A DNA stretch of 64,000 bases from Pelodera strongyloides (GCA_036852015.1 JAANDG010000467.1:53511-117510); one strand, 5' to 3'. Positions 1-11,920 are shown, numbered from the stretch's first letter. The notes: generated by a model not told the origin, from the sequence alone. A program made the numbers and translations.

Positions 1-564
1 CGAGAACCAAAGAGGAAATACAGAGGGATAAAAAACGTGTAATTGTAAAAATGGTAGGAAAAGGGGTAGGCACCATGTGATACTTTATAATAATTTGTTA
101 ATGTAGCCAATTAGGAAGTGTAAACAACGAGAAAATATTAAAAAATACATAAGGTCAATGCATGAGAACGTGTATGAAAAAGTGTATTTAAGTTAGGGTT
201 AAAAAGGTAGACTTTCGTTATTGGCCGCGGGAACTTAATCCTCAGCAGTACCAAGAACTAGGTCGTGATATAATAAAAACAAAATAATTAAAATATTAAA
301 ATATGAAGATGTCAAGACATGAATTATATGTATAGGTTCTAGAAATACTGTTTGAAAATGGAAAAGTAGAATGTGAAATAAACATACAAAAAAGTAAGAA
401 GAGGAAATAGAAAGAAATGACCTTGAATATTAATCAAGGTACCCCGTTTCGACCCCTGAGTCACATAGGAGGGTACCTTTTAGTTTGCTAATAGCCTCTA
501 CCTCGAGAGCTTGTTTTCTTTGAACCTACCATCTCGATCCAATAACATTTATTATTATTAGTCT
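1..564. other. intergenic, AT-rich, no gene seen
   Basis: Low-complexity AT-rich DNA. I see no open frame with splice sites on either strand and no clear repeat structure before the mobile element that begins near 565. Confidence 0.5.
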
Positions 565-679
565 TGTATTATTATATAAAGTTGGGAACGTTGTCTGTTT
601 GTACGTTTGTTTAATTGTACGTTTGGATGATGTGCGTTACGCTCCGGAAGTAGGATTGGTTCAGTACACAGGAAAGTGA

Positions 680-860
680 AAACCCCGATATATGCCCGAT
701 TATTGCAAAAAAACCCGATATGTTCCAGATCAGTTCCCGATATGTGCCCGATCACCAATAATCCGGCACATTTCGGGAATAAGACCTAAAATGTGCCCGA
801 TTATTTGAAAACCCCCGATATATGCCCGATCATGTCCCGAAATGTGCCAGATCAAGCCTT
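680..860. repeat. CCCGATATGTGCCCGATCA short tandem motif
   Basis: Imperfect direct repeats of a unit close to CCCCGATATRTGCCCGATCA, seen at least five times. The same motif returns in both orientations at 1,930-2,100, so the pair flanks the interior of the element. A related form with CGATTTCGCCCCGATCA is at 33,786-33,880. Confidence 0.7.
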
Positions 861-1172
861 CCACGTGTTTGGGACCGCAACGCAAGCACGTGCTAGCTCG
901 CTATTTGAATTTCGAATATTTTGCCAAGTCCGCGAACTTGTTATGTTTTGTTTGTTTCAATACATTAATACATTATGCAGCTTTGAACGTTCTATTATTG
1001 TTTCCGCTAACATGTTTGGTGCATTGCCGTCTACGTTTGACGTTGTGAATAGGAAAGTGTGCCGTGAACCTTAAAAAATGCATATCTTCTTCAATATGTT
1101 AACTTCCACTCTATATTCTGTATGACTATTTGTATCGCTTATTTGTGTACTCTCTAATCTCTGCCGGTTTCC

Positions 1173-1471
1173 AGGCTTCATTGTTATGCGGAAGTATGGG
1201 AATCGAGCCAATGGAATTTATGCCGCATTCAACCGGAGGTATGTGTTCATATCATTTACTTGCGAGGTTTGACTATAGATGGTAGCGTATGTGTAGCGTT
1301 GCAGGGATTGCTACTGGAGTAGTGGTTTGTACCTTATCATATTAATTGCTACTATTTCAGGGCACAGTTAACTTGAAATGGTCTCCCACACAATTTGGAT
1401 ATGGTATCAGGACGATTGAATCATTCGAAGCAGCCGCGCGTGAAAGAAACCACTTTGGAAGCATAATGGAT
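1173..1471 (+). pseudogene. two exon-like segments inside the mobile element
   Basis: A segment ending at GTATGT near 1,239 and another from about 1,362 to 1,471 have acceptor- and donor-like borders and can be joined in an open frame (the second segment reads GTVNLKWSPTQF...). No family was recognised. They may be a captured gene fragment or the remains of the element's own gene; chance cannot be excluded. Confidence 0.25.
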
Positions 1472-1927
1472 AGTGGTGGTTTTTCCTGTTTTAATAGCTA
1501 CCCTGTTAGTGTTCTATATTTATGACTGCCTTCATTTGTTTCTTATTGTAGCGTTAATATAGAATTTCGAAATCGAGGCTTTCCTGGTCCATACATTATA
1601 CACCTCTGTTTAGTTATTCTAGCGCTGATTATTCCCGCTTTTTAATGATTAATGCATTGAACACGTACGCTTAAAGCCCTAAATTCTCTACTTTCGCGAA
1701 CCCAATTCTTACAAGTAAAGAAACTGTGCACTGACCAATACTATATCACATTGTTCGTTTTCCAGTTCTATAAATGTTTTTGTGCACAAACGTGTTTATG
1801 GTGGTTTCTTTTTACTTGCTTTTTCGTACCGTAGTTGCAACTTTATTCGGAGTGGGAGGAGCCTAAACGTTTATTGTATTCTTTTAATTGCTGTCATTAC
1901 CGTAATTGCAACAATATTGGTAGCGAA

Positions 1928-2098
1928 TGTGGCATAAAAAACCCCGATATGTGCCCGATCAGTTCCCGATATATGCCCGGCCATTCTTGAAAAACCCCGA
2001 TATGTGCCCGACCCCTGCCCGATTAATTGAGGGACTTGAACGGGCACATATCGGGGTTATTTTTGCGATAATCGGGCACATATCGGGGTTTTTCATTT
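1928..2098. repeat. inverted copies of the CCCGATATGTGCCC motif
   Basis: Three copies in one orientation are followed by two in the opposite orientation (CGGGCACATATCGGGG), giving a strong foldback of about 170 bp next to the right end of the element. Confidence 0.7.
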
Positions 2099-2240
2099 CC
2101 CATGGTTCACGTTCCCGTGCACTGAGCCATCTCACTTCCCGAGCGCGCCTCTCACAAAGGCTGAAAAACGGCTGCAGATACGGAATGTGTGGTGTGTCAG
2201 CCGTGCGAGGAGGCGGCGCTCAAAGTACTACTAATAAACT

Positions 2241-3928
2241 ACAGAGAGCATGCAAATCTAGAGCAACAAAAAGAACAACGAGGCGATGAATTTAGCATAT
2301 GATCCATGCTTTAATTTTTTGTAACTAATTTTGAATCCACGTTTCACGTATGCATAAAATAAAATAAATGTGATAGAAAGACGACTCGGCCGCGTAGCCG
2401 GCTGGAATCAGATATGATCGTTCTTAGGACTTGATCATTGGTTATTTTTTTCTCCGCTAACATGTTTTTGGATCTTACTATTATTGCGAGTGCTAGTTTT
2501 TTTCCCAGGGAAAAAGTATATAAGCCAAGACCACATATATACATTTTCTGACTAGGCCGACAATTACACCGGCCTTACACGAGGGAGTCCGTGATAGTGA
2601 TTCTATGTAGTAAGCACTACTACTTTTTTTAAACAAATTTGTATCGCCAATTTAGAAAGAAAGACGTAACCTATTTGTATTTGTAATGAACGGACACGAA
2701 AGTACGGTTCGCGTAAATTCCACCTAAAATTGAGTTAGGCGCGTTCATTTATGTTTATGTGTGCCTACCAAAATGAATGGAAATTTAGTTCCAGTTTGTG
2801 TATGTTATTTTCCATCCAAGTTAATAATAGAAACTCATTACTCCCAAGATAGTTGCGTTCGCTGATGAGGCTCTGTATCCGGTGCTTCCGGCGTGCGCCT
2901 AAATGGGAAAAGGCGCTCGGCGGAAAACAGGAGCACACGCGGACGTGGCGCTTTTTTTGGCGATGTGCGTAAGCGTGCTATGGTTGCACCTGTTGACCTG
3001 TGCCTGTGTGAAATAGAAAAGTAGATGCGTCGCAAAAACCGGTCGGTGTTTGCTTTAAATACATTGTATAAATTTGCACGCATGTGATCATACTACGTGG
3101 TAGTTTTGTGGGGTTTCAAACTTCTGACTTCTGACCAATTCCCACGAGAATTACGCTAATTTGTAATGCAAGCGCAAGACACTACTAGTCTTTTTCTTAC
3201 AAATCATGCGAAATGTTATCATGTAGGATGTAGATCACGCCCTCGGGGGACCATTCCGATTGCTACTAATTTGACGTAAGTACGCAACGTCATACAGGAT
3301 ATAGAATGCATGTAATTAACTTATTCGAGCTAAGAGATAGAACAATGGGTGTGTTAGTTACCAGTTGCGTTTTGTTGCGGCGAGCCTAAGCCTAAGCCTA
3401 AGCCATATTAATGAATTCCGAACATTTTCCGAGAAACTAGGCCTTTTCAAGGAGTTTCCGCCTATTCTCCGCCAAGATACTCGGGCCGAGCTTAGGAACA
3501 GTCTGGTTGTCCGTTTACGAGTCTTGCCCATGAACTTTCCGAGCTTTTTCCGAAAAAATTTGGTACTTCGAGCTCGGGCCGACTAAAGTAGGAAACTAGT
3601 AAAAATTAGCTGGTTTTTCCGCGGGCCGCGCTCGGAAACAAAGATCATATCATCGCATATATTTTGTGTTCCTTACTTCCTTGTGTACACTATTCGGAAC
3701 ATGGTTTATGTTTCTACATTTTAACAAACCAAGTTTAATTTGCAGAAATGCAGGCTTTTATCGAATATGGGTGGATGGAAAACTACCCGCTGTACAGTTG
3801 CAAGTTCGTTTTTTTTCATTCAGTTCCCTGATATTAAAATAATTAATACTAATAATTAGTCATTACGTCACAAAGATTCTCACAGAAACATGTATAATTA
3901 AAATACGGTAATAAGGGACATGTGTACA
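2241..3928. other. intergenic, no gene supported
   Basis: Short open frames here lack splice support and recognisable motifs. The only clear structure is a three-unit telomere-like run near 3,384. Confidence 0.4.
3383..3403 (-). repeat. interstitial telomere-type repeat (GCCTAA)3
   Basis: About three tandem units of GCCTAA, the complement of the nematode telomere hexamer TTAGGC. It is too short to be a telomere and is one of four such runs in the window. Confidence 0.8.
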
Positions 3929-4507
3929 GAGGCCGTTTTCACCAACATTTACTTCTGTCATAAATTTTTGACCATCAAAAAAGTACTTAGGTTAAGTAAA
4001 TTTATGACTGAAGTACGCTGCCGCACGCTTTTTGATGGATTTCACCAACATTTACTTTTTTTGAAGGAAAACGTTGGATAACAGTTAGATTACGTTTTAA
4101 AACGAATATGATACACATCTAAGTAATTACTAAAAGTTGTTTACCATGTAAACAAGAAATATATAAATAATCAAGCGTGTAATCACTTTATTAATATGTG
4201 AAATGTGATCCAAAAACCGAAATCATTGTCAATTAATGTTTACAAAACGTATTTACCATAAAAACCATACAATAATTAAACAAATTAAGTTAATTAGTCT
4301 TCATAAAGGAGAAAAAAGTGAAGTACAGGCCTATTTTCACCTTTTTGGTGGAAGTACGCCTCCCGTGTTAAAAGCGTACTTCTGTCAAAAAGGTACTTAA
4401 CCTAAGTACCTTTTTGACAGAAGTAAATGTTGGTGAAACCAGAAGTACCGCGCGCTTTTGACTGAAGTACCCTTTTTGACAGAAGTAAATGTTGGTGAAA
4501 ACGGCCT
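3929..4507. mobile_element. foldback MITE with GAGGCCGTTTTCACCAAC ends
   Basis: The left end GAGGCCGTTTTCACCAACAT is the inverted complement of the right end. Subterminal blocks built from ACTTCTGTCA and AAAGTACTTAGG recur in both orientations, including a tight hairpin around 4,375-4,435. No coding capacity. A half-site of the same terminus occurs at 19,362 (GAGGCCGTATTCACCAAC). Confidence 0.8.
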
Positions 4508-4967
4508 CAGGTATGACGGCATCGAACAAGGATAATTAGCCAAGCATGACCCCTTCTTCAGTAATTAGACGTGAATGTTTCACGCATTCTGCTTGTAAAA
4601 TGCGGGCATAAATATCGTCAATCTCTACTACCTATTCGCTGTCACCCCTTATTAGAGTCGTAGCGGTAGTATTTACACTAAGGAAACTTGGCCGACGCGC
4701 GGCGTACACGTGGGCCGCCATGCCTGGGCCCACCCGGTTTTTGTAGGCCGCGCACCGGACAACGTTTCGCGTTGTACTGTACGAGGAATTCATTTTATGA
4801 AACAGCATAGAAACAGAACATTTGCTGAACTACACTACAGTTAGCACATATATGTTTTTCCTTCGAACTCCCATGCATTTGATCAACTAGGTTATATTAA
4901 AAAATACCCTGTCATAAATTCTACTACCGTATCCTAAATACATAACGCGTACTTTAGAAATAATAAC

Positions 4968-7900
4968 ATGACGTATGACCAACTGTCGGCTCGTCACGAA
5001 AAACAAATTTTGCTCGGCGTTGGCTACATCACGTATGGGCTATTTGTCCAGGTATTGTTTTTTAAATATGTAAAATTAGAATACCTTCCTGAAAAATTAA
5101 AGGAATAGTCACAAATATTGAAGTCCCTGAGGCCTTGACTCCTTGGGGCCCAGAAGCAGAAGCTATCCTATGCCTATGAGCCCCTTGAGACCTTGAGAAC
5201 TGTGGTGGTAAGCGTACAAGAAACAAAAGTAAAAAAATAATAATAATAAAAAGGTATTGTTCTCGATGAACCGAACATATCCACATGTATTCAAAAAAAG
5301 GTGGAAGTGTGGTATAAATATAACTGTTTAGGTCTGTTACGCTCTATCACTGGCCGTGATTGCCCAAAAAGAGTTTCTACATATGTCATGTTATAAGATA
5401 ATGTTGACGCTGGGTTCGTTGTTTGTATTCTACTTTTTTTTTGGTAAAAAGTTTAAAGTATACTTCTTTAAAGTGAAATACCGGCCGGTTTTTGAAACAC
5501 ATGGAGTGCACAAACATTCTTATGCAGCTTATGCAAATGATCGTAAATTAGAAAAAATCCAGCTAAATTCGAGCAACTTAGCATAAATACGTACGAATAG
5601 CGTGTTTCTAAATGAGCTGGTAATATCAGAATTTGGATAAAGTATTTCAGGAATACTCGATGTTATATGTGTCAGCGTTAGCTCCGAATTGACTGGATAT
5701 TTCTACATTATCGGTTGGGAGTATTGTATGGCTCCGAATCTTACCTACTTCTGTGGTTGCTGGATGAACTGTGCGTTTATGTTTATTTTGTATGTTCCCT
5801 TGCCTTAGTATCTTGCCTTACTTACATACCTTAGGTGTAAGGTATGTAAGGTAATCCGTAGATGTAAGATATGTAAGGTAATGTTGGCCTACACCAACAC
5901 TTTAATTTTAGTCTTCTTCAACACTTGCTGCATGTTGTGCTTCATTTTGGTGGTCAACCGCTTCGTTGATTTTTGGAAACCTCATATCAGTGAATTCCTG
6001 TTTGCTGTAAGTTATTCACTTTTGAAGAAAACACGACTTTCTATTTTATGATTTGTCGTTACTGCAAAGGTTTCACAGAGTGTCACACCTTTAGGGAACT
6101 CCGGGGAGAGGGAGAGGAACTGTCTGAGGTTCGACACAACAATTTAACGTGTAGAATATATTTATGCCAATGACTCTGTTTGTCCAATTTTTGTATTCTG
6201 ATATATTCTGTTGGTAATACTCGCACTTTCAAAATATTTATTTTCGTCGGTTTAACATTTTAACAGCATTTTGATTTTAATTAGTCGCGGGTTTCTCCGC
6301 TTTGTTTTCCTTTGTGGCGAAGATTGGACAAATCATTTTATTATGGCATTCCTTTCCACCGCATGCCGAGCACGCCAATTCTTTAAGATAGCAATTATCT
6401 GCCTTATGACTTCTGCAGCAATATGGACATATGAGTCCACTATCAACGGCATCTAATCGCGCCTCGTATGAGAGTCGCGCTACATGTGAGGCTGTTGCAT
6501 GCTCAGGTTTCTGACAGATACCACACGTACTGTAAGCGTTGTTCAGTCTTCGATAGCGATGTCTCAAATGGGCGGCCTTCGTTCTAAATAATGAGTGTTT
6601 AGTTTGGTGGAGACGCGCTTGCGTGTTCACTGTCACTATTGAGTTTCTACATTGAATTCAAGCATTATCGTGCATTACTGTAGTTCCACTTTCAGTGATA
6701 ATTTAAAAGGTGTGGTTTGTTTTGTCAGACTACAAATTTTTGTTTGTTGCTTAAATGTGTGATACCAGGTTATGAGGTCATCTAATTGCGTATCTACAGG
6801 TAATTGATCAATACATGTCATTATCTGACTTGCTAATTATCTTTATTCATTTTTTGAAGTGGTTACTTACTTTGAATCCTTGTTCGCATTGTGTCCCTTT
6901 TGTTGCCCAGTGTTAACCGGCGTACTGGGTGTACCTTTGTCCGTGGGTTCAGGTTGTGACGGTCTTTCGAAGGTCGCTTCCTCGGGTGGAGGCGTCCTTT
7001 CAGTAGTCAAATCTTCCATGTCTGTTGGGCTTGATAGATTCGGCGGGTTTCCAGTACCCGGGTTACTATAGCGACGTTATATAAGTAACGAACGTTTTCT
7101 TATATAAGGATTGTAATAACTGGTCTTACTTACTACAGAGCTGCAGAAGGAGTTAAAGGAGTCAAGCAATCGATCATTACAACACTTTTAGTCTACTGTT
7201 GTACCATTAAGTAATACATTTTTGAAGACGTTACCATATTTACAATATATACATACATACCTGTTAAGTTCCAGCTGCTCCAGTTGTTTGCTAGCATGTC
7301 GTGTCGGAGAAGACATAACCGTCCTTGACTTTAAGTCAAACTTGAGAGTGATCGGGTCTCCCGTTGGTCCTCCTTGTTCTGGAGGGTGTCCCTCCACGCG
7401 TCGTGGCTTAGGAGGCATTTTATCGGAGTGCACTAGCAGCGAGTATTTATGGTGGTCACTCTTATGCTAATTTCTTAATTTATTCAATTGTCTCGTCATC
7501 TTTGGTGGACGTCGCTAACTTCTAATATCCGTTTCAAAGCTTAAAAGATGTACATACATTGCTTGTAAATTAATTTTAGTGACCGGTGGCTTTCTTATGT
7601 TGTGTGTGTACCATTAATTTGATATGTGTTTTGTATTTACCTGGGACTATTGGCCTCCGTATTCACCTAATTTCTAAGGCAATTAGCTGACTTATGGCTC
7701 TCTTCATGTATTTCTGATGCTGTACTTTAACCGTAGCAGAGTGTGCTACTTTGTGACTGTTATGATGCAGTTCAGTAATAATACCTAATCTCCATTGTGC
7801 TCGAGATGTCGTTTTGTCAGCGATTAAGACTACTTCACCTAATTTTGGTTCGATCGTACTGTACTGACCTGATTGTGCCGTTTGCTTATTTGATTTCCTT

Positions 7901-10015
7901 AGTTCTTCTAGATACGTGTTGCGACGGAGTTAATTCCCGGACGGTGCACCACTGGACAAACTAGTTGCACAATGATTAACCTTTTATTCAATGAAAGGCA
8001 ATAAGACTTAGTAATGGCAAGATCCTCGATGATCTGCCTGAAGAACTCGGACTTCCGAGTTGGGTGCTCCTCAGCGAGCTGGTAGATTCCCGGACTTCCG
8101 GGAATATGGAGAATGACCGGACCTTCCGGTAGAAGAAACGAAGTTCCAAAAGCGATGATCCAAAGAAAGATACTCCTGATCTAGAATCAAGGATATTTAT
8201 CATAGACAAAAACATGCAAATAAGTTATGTGATTCCTCGTTTAGACGGTTCATCTGTAAATAACACGTCTTACATAACTCCCATATCGTAATACGTTTGT
8301 AGGTCACGAAAGTCGTGACAGAATTCCTGTTTGCTGTAAGTTATTCACTTTTGCAGAAAAGTCACAGAGTGTCACACTCTTTGTCACACTCTTTGAAGGT
8401 GACACACATTGTCACACAGGGTGTCACGCTCTTTGTCGCACCCTTTGAAGGTGTCACAAGGTGTCACACTCTTTGTTATTTGCTAAACCAAATGAAACTT
8501 AATCTCAATACGTAGAAGATCAAATCATTGTTAATTCCTACAATTCTTAGGGTCACCGGACATGGTTCTCAATCGGGTTGGCCATCCTATACGGAGCTAT
8601 GTGGTTGATGTTACCACTACCAGTACTATTCAATTCCGATTTTGGAACTTGGATCTACTACCCGTTCATACCCAACAATCCAGAGCATGATGTACGATCC
8701 AATTATGATAATTGACTTACTAAAGCGGTCGTAAACGTGGTGCGTGAAACGTACAGTATACTGGGCCACTGCGACGCAGAAGTGCACATATAATGTGCAA
8801 TAATGCATGATAATGCAGTTACACAGTGTTTTGAAAAACCGCATGCATGTTTAAAACAGAACATGAACATATGTGTTATTATTACAGTCATTTTTCAGTT
8901 CAAGAGCGTCTACCAGGTGTTTCACAATGTGTTCATTTGTGGCGGTATTATCTTTTTGTACATCGCCATCTACTTTCTGCATATGCATAAAATGAAGAAG
9001 TATCAGATAAAGGCAGATAAGGCGCAGAGACAGGTCGGTGTTTTCTTTAAAGTGATATTGCACGTAGCTGGTGAACCTTAATCGCAAACCAAGATAGATT
9101 TTCATTTTCCCTGTGTGCGCTGTTTAACATCAATTTTTTCTTAAAGATTCTCATCCAAGCCTCGCTGGTGATTATGTTCACGTTCATCACGGCGACCACT
9201 TGGGTGGTAATGCTTTTCGTCACGCCCACAACCTTCGTAATGCACGTCGCCCACGCATCATGGCAGCTTATGCACGGTTGGTTTTATGAACAGTTGGTTT
9301 TCACTTTTCTGACTTTTGCTCTAGTGTATTTTGAGGGGTGCGGGAAGAATTTCAGCAAAATAGTGAAGTTCTGCTAACAAAAACCGCACGAATATTGTTC
9401 TTTTGATGATTGAACAAGTGAAAAAATCAAGTGAAACGTGTGATCTACACAGACGTACAAATTACCCTGGGAGTTTTTCTTTAATTGATGTCTGACTGGT
9501 ACTTGTAAGCTGAATGGAAACTGCTGAAAAGTTGGGCAACGTAAAGAAAGGGTTAGCTACTAAATACCATAAATTGATAACTGCACGGCAATCCATGTGA
9601 GGAAGAAAAGTTAACATGTGTCACATGAAAACGGTATAATTGCCCGGAACTGAGGAAAACCCCAAATAGCCGGTCACTGTTCGTTGACTGACCGTTTGGT
9701 GACAGTTTTGTGACGTCTTCGAGAAACCTTTATCACCACAAAGCCACCAAGTCGTCAACAAATGGGCTCGCCCACAAAAAAAAATCCAGGGAACCGTCAC
9801 CAAATTGGTTTCTCCGTTTTCTATGATATTGTAATAAAACTAGTATTTCAGGCACTCCCGCGTTTGTCTACATGTTTCTCAACAAGACAATTCAGCGCAA
9901 GGCGCTGATAAATGCGTTCCCTTCGCTGGCCGAAATCACGATAAGGAACAGTGTAGCACCAACTGGTACTATGTCTAAGATCGATGAGAAAGATAAGCAA
10001 AACTTTGAGAAGTAA
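4968..10015 (+). CDS. seven-transmembrane chemoreceptor, Srt-like
   Basis: Likely a G-protein-coupled chemosensory receptor in the plasma membrane of sensory cilia, as known for nematode serpentine receptors. Exons: 4,968-5,051; 5,332-5,413; 5,651-5,770; 5,912-6,006; 8,551-8,691; 8,899-9,033; 9,147-9,276; 9,852-10,015. Every splice phase agrees and the frame closes at a TAA, giving 316 residues, slightly under the usual Srt length. Visible features: hydrophobic TM1 (about 15-39), SCYKIM after it, TM2 ending TGYFYIIG, NRFVDFWK at the end of TM3 (about 110-117), RTWF before TM4, TM6 in exon 7, and WQLMHG...FVYMFLNKTIQRK at TM7. The NRFVDFW and LNKTI patterns are what I recall for Srt (PF10321). 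The ATG is the first in the exon, but an upstream exon could exist because a TTTAG acceptor lies just before it and Srt proteins usually have a longer N-terminus. Intron 4 (2.5 kb) holds retroelement pieces. A different Sr family is possible. Confidence 0.85.
5468..5610. mobile_element. TTAA MITE (AGCGAAATACCGGCCGG family), 3' end decayed
   Basis: Begins TTAAAGTGAAATACCGGCC and shares the internal stretch ATGCAGCTTATGCAAATG with full copies at 15.2, 30.3 and 32.5 kb. The far inverted end is degenerate. It lies inside intron 2 of the chemoreceptor gene. Confidence 0.7.
6277..6655 (-). pseudogene. gag-like zinc-knuckle fragment
   Basis: An open frame, probably starting at a TGTAG acceptor near 6,645, encodes about 120 residues. 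Cys/His clusters are CGIC...H, CPYCCRSH....C and CSACGGKECH....C, which resemble the paired nucleic-acid-binding knuckles of nematode LTR-element Gag proteins. It ends at a TAA at 6,277. The second knuckle has CX2CX3HX4C and the third CX2CX5HX4C spacing, one residue either side of the retroviral CX2CX4HX4C norm. No intact partner genes remain, so it is annotated as a remnant. Confidence 0.6.
6863..7070 (-). pseudogene. Pro/Thr/Glu-rich gag-region exon-like segment
   Basis: Bordered by an acceptor (CTATAG) near 7,071 and a strong donor AAG|GTAAGT at 6,862. The open frame is rich in Pro, Thr and Glu (for example TERTPPPEEATFERP). Together with the ATG segment at 7,260-7,410 (MPPKPRRVEG...) it suggests a spliced gag-like transcript from the remnant. 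Confidence 0.45.
7676..7930 (-). pseudogene. BEL/Pao pol C-terminus (DUF5641-like)
   Basis: The minus-strand frame begins NTYLEELRKSN, continues with LGEVVLIADK and WRLGIITELH, and ends LIALEIR then TGA at 7,676. This order (YL..LR, G..VL, W.LG.I.E) is the pattern I know for the domain after integrase in BEL/Pao elements. The upstream part of pol is missing. Confidence 0.7.
8315..8480 (+). repeat. copy of exon 4 end plus GTCACAC minisatellite
   Basis: GAATTCCTGTTTGCT|GTAAGTTATTCAC, the last 15 bases of chemoreceptor exon 4 and its donor (5,992-6,018), recurs at 8,322-8,349. It is followed by tandem units of GTGTCACACTCTTTG and GAAGGTGTCACA. The original is also followed by a diverged TTTCACAGAGTGTCACAC. 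The segment between the copies contains the retroelement pieces. Confidence 0.75.
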
Positions 10016-11562
10016 TAGGATCCTTACTTTCACATCTTACTGTTTATTGAATAAGTAAATAAAATTCTGATGACATGACAGTAAAATAGAGCTCCTTTTG
10101 TCTGACTTATTGAGATTTGTAGGCTTTTATACATTTCTTTCCTTTTCCACATATTCTGCAAAAGTGATCTTGGTTTGTTTTACGTAACCCGTAAAGTTTT
10201 GTTTAAGCGTTAGGCTTTGACCGCAAAAATAATGATAACTAAACACTCAAACCTCAAGCTGAAAAGAAAGCTAATAGTTGTTTGGTTGTCAGCTACAAAA
10301 GATCTCATCCGATTTCACACTTGCTTACCAACGCTTATGTGTTTATTGCGGCGTCTACCTACGATTACTCCAATTATGTTCTTTCAATTAATTCGCCATA
10401 CTATGTATTTCCCACATATAATGGAGCTTATTCATACTGTATGCATTATGTATATGTGACACTTGAAATCACACCAAACACCTACTATTTCCTAAATTTT
10501 GTTGTACTCTCTTCACGTTGTTTTCCGAACGTTTGTAAGCTTTCCCACAATTGTTTTGATCAGTTCCTTTTCTCAACACACTGTTTTCCATAACATTTTT
10601 TTATTCAATTTCAAGGAAGTTAATAATAATAATAATAAAGTTTTTCGCAAAAAGCTTCAAAACTTGGTCCACAAACAGCATAATACGAAAATCGAATCAC
10701 GAGATCAAAACGTAGAGAAAAGTTAACCTAAAGTTAAAAAAAGATCAAACTTCTATGAATAAAGCCACATGCCCTGCAAAAGGTTAAATATATTTAAGGT
10801 TTCTTGATTATTGATTGAATGTTTTCTTCATCCCAAGTTTAGGCAAACTTTGAAGCTCGCGCGAAACGGGCAAACTGCTCCATGCTGTCGACGTCTGAAA
10901 TAATTAAAGAAATAAAATTTAAAATCGAACCAAAGATATTAATAACCCATTATTGGCAGTATCAGGCCCGGCGACCTCCTTTGATCAATGGGAATCCTTA
11001 TGACTTTCGTGAAATCCGATCGGGCAACTTAGTATGCCTTGGATCAGAAATACCAACAGCAATGATGGCATGCTATCATACTATGTAAGTAATGCTTTCG
11101 GGTTTCACAAACGTTGTCCAGGTAGTGTCTGTACCTGATCGTTTGGCAAAGGCAAATGCAAATCTAGGCTCCTTTCCGTCGGCAAAAGCAAACCGCTGGT
11201 TTCCAGTAGCTTCGGGAACTAAAATTAAACTAACATTAATTCGAGCTATTTTAAGAAACGCGTTACTGTATTTGCTACACTCCTACTGTATGTATGCAAC
11301 GGTGCACATAAGCGAAACTTTAATCATTATTAAATTCATAAAAAGTTTGCGAGATGTCTTCGTTTCGCAGTCTTCCAGTCAATTTCATTGAAGCTACCTC
11401 TAGTGCTCCGTTTTGTTGACAATTATCATGTAATTACACTTACCGCCGCCTCGCTTCGTCTTTTGCGCGAATGCAAATTTGGCGAACTCGTTCGATTGTG
11501 GTCCCATGAACGCGAACGCTTAACATTCAGTGGTTTCATTATCAATCAAGATTCGCTATTTT
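10016..11562. other. intergenic, no gene supported
   Basis: AT-rich. A possible exon at about 10,882-11,085 (+) opens with ATG and meets a strong donor (CTAT|GTAAGT), but I could not find a continuing frame or a known motif. A short AATAAT run is at 10,622-10,636. Confidence 0.35.
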
Positions 11563-11778
11563 TTATACGATCAGGCATTCTCTCGACCCGCTTGACTGCC
11601 AATGAAAGGCTTCCATATTGAATCCAGCACTTGGACCATGATAAGCCATGAACCAGATCATATAGAATAGATGTGATCCCCACAAAGGAATACCTTGTGG
11701 CCTTTCAGGTGAGTAGGCAAATGATGACACCAATGCGAAGAAACACGCAATCAGGAGGGCTTTGACCAAACAAGACAT
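11563..11778 (-). CDS. possible small secreted protein, 71 aa
   Basis: A single open frame whose N-terminus looks like a signal peptide: MSCLVKALLIACFFALVSS, with a likely cut after SSFA. The rest is Trp/Tyr/Phe-rich and short. Not recognised. The frame contains a weak donor (CAAG|GTATTC), so it could also be the first exon of a longer gene whose next exon I could not place. The supporting evidence is only the hydrophobic leader, and expression is unproven. Confidence 0.35.
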   Translation of the reverse strand: MSCLVKALLIACFFALVSSFAYSPERPQGIPLWGSHLFYMIWFMAYHGPSAGFNMEAFHWQSSGSRECLIV

Positions 11779-11817
11779 CTTTGTGGATTACCTGAAAAAA
11801 AGAAGATTTGTAATAAA

Positions 11818-11840
11818 GGAGAGAGAGAGAGAGAGAGAGA
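11818..11840. repeat. (GA)n microsatellite
   Basis: About eleven GA units, with further impure GA tracts up to 11,873. It creates spurious Ser-Leu frames on the minus strand. Confidence 0.9.
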
Positions 11841-11920
11841 TTCAAATATAGAGTGATAGAGAGAGAGATATTGAGATACATAACATATAGGCCGCGAGAG
11901 AGGTATACAGCTGGAAGATT

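Larger units (their letters stand above)
565..2240. mobile_element. long form of a mobile element (short copy at 54.4 kb)
   Basis: Both ends match, in inverted orientation, a 220-bp sequence at 54,370-54,589. The left end (about 565-665) corresponds to the 54.5-kb side, with the shared ATATAAAGTTGGGA and a block around GTGCGTTACGCTC. The right end (about 2,107-2,230) corresponds to the 54.4-kb side, with CACTGAGCCATCTCAC followed by GATACGGAATGTGTG. In the 54.4-kb copy the two blocks are joined directly; here about 1.4 kb lies between them. The simplest reading is a longer element and an internally deleted derivative, though an insertion into the short form is equally possible. No transposase was recognised. 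Confidence 0.6.
6240..7960 (-). mobile_element. rearranged BEL/Pao-type LTR retroelement remnant
   Basis: Read on the minus strand, the block gives the extreme C-terminus of a pol polyprotein (7,676-7,930), about 240 bp of noncoding DNA, then a gag-like N-terminus (ATG at 7,410), a Pro/Thr-rich segment (about 7,070-6,863) and tandem zinc-knuckle-like motifs (down to 6,277). Protease, reverse transcriptase, RNase H and integrase are absent. The order pol end, gap, gag start fits a junction between tandem copies or a circular permutation rather than a simple deletion. It sits in intron 4 of the chemoreceptor gene, antisense to it. Confidence 0.65.

Noticed and set aside
10882..11088. 68-residue frame with a strong donor
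   Set aside because: No continuing exon, motif or signal peptide; kept only as a remark in the intergenic entry.
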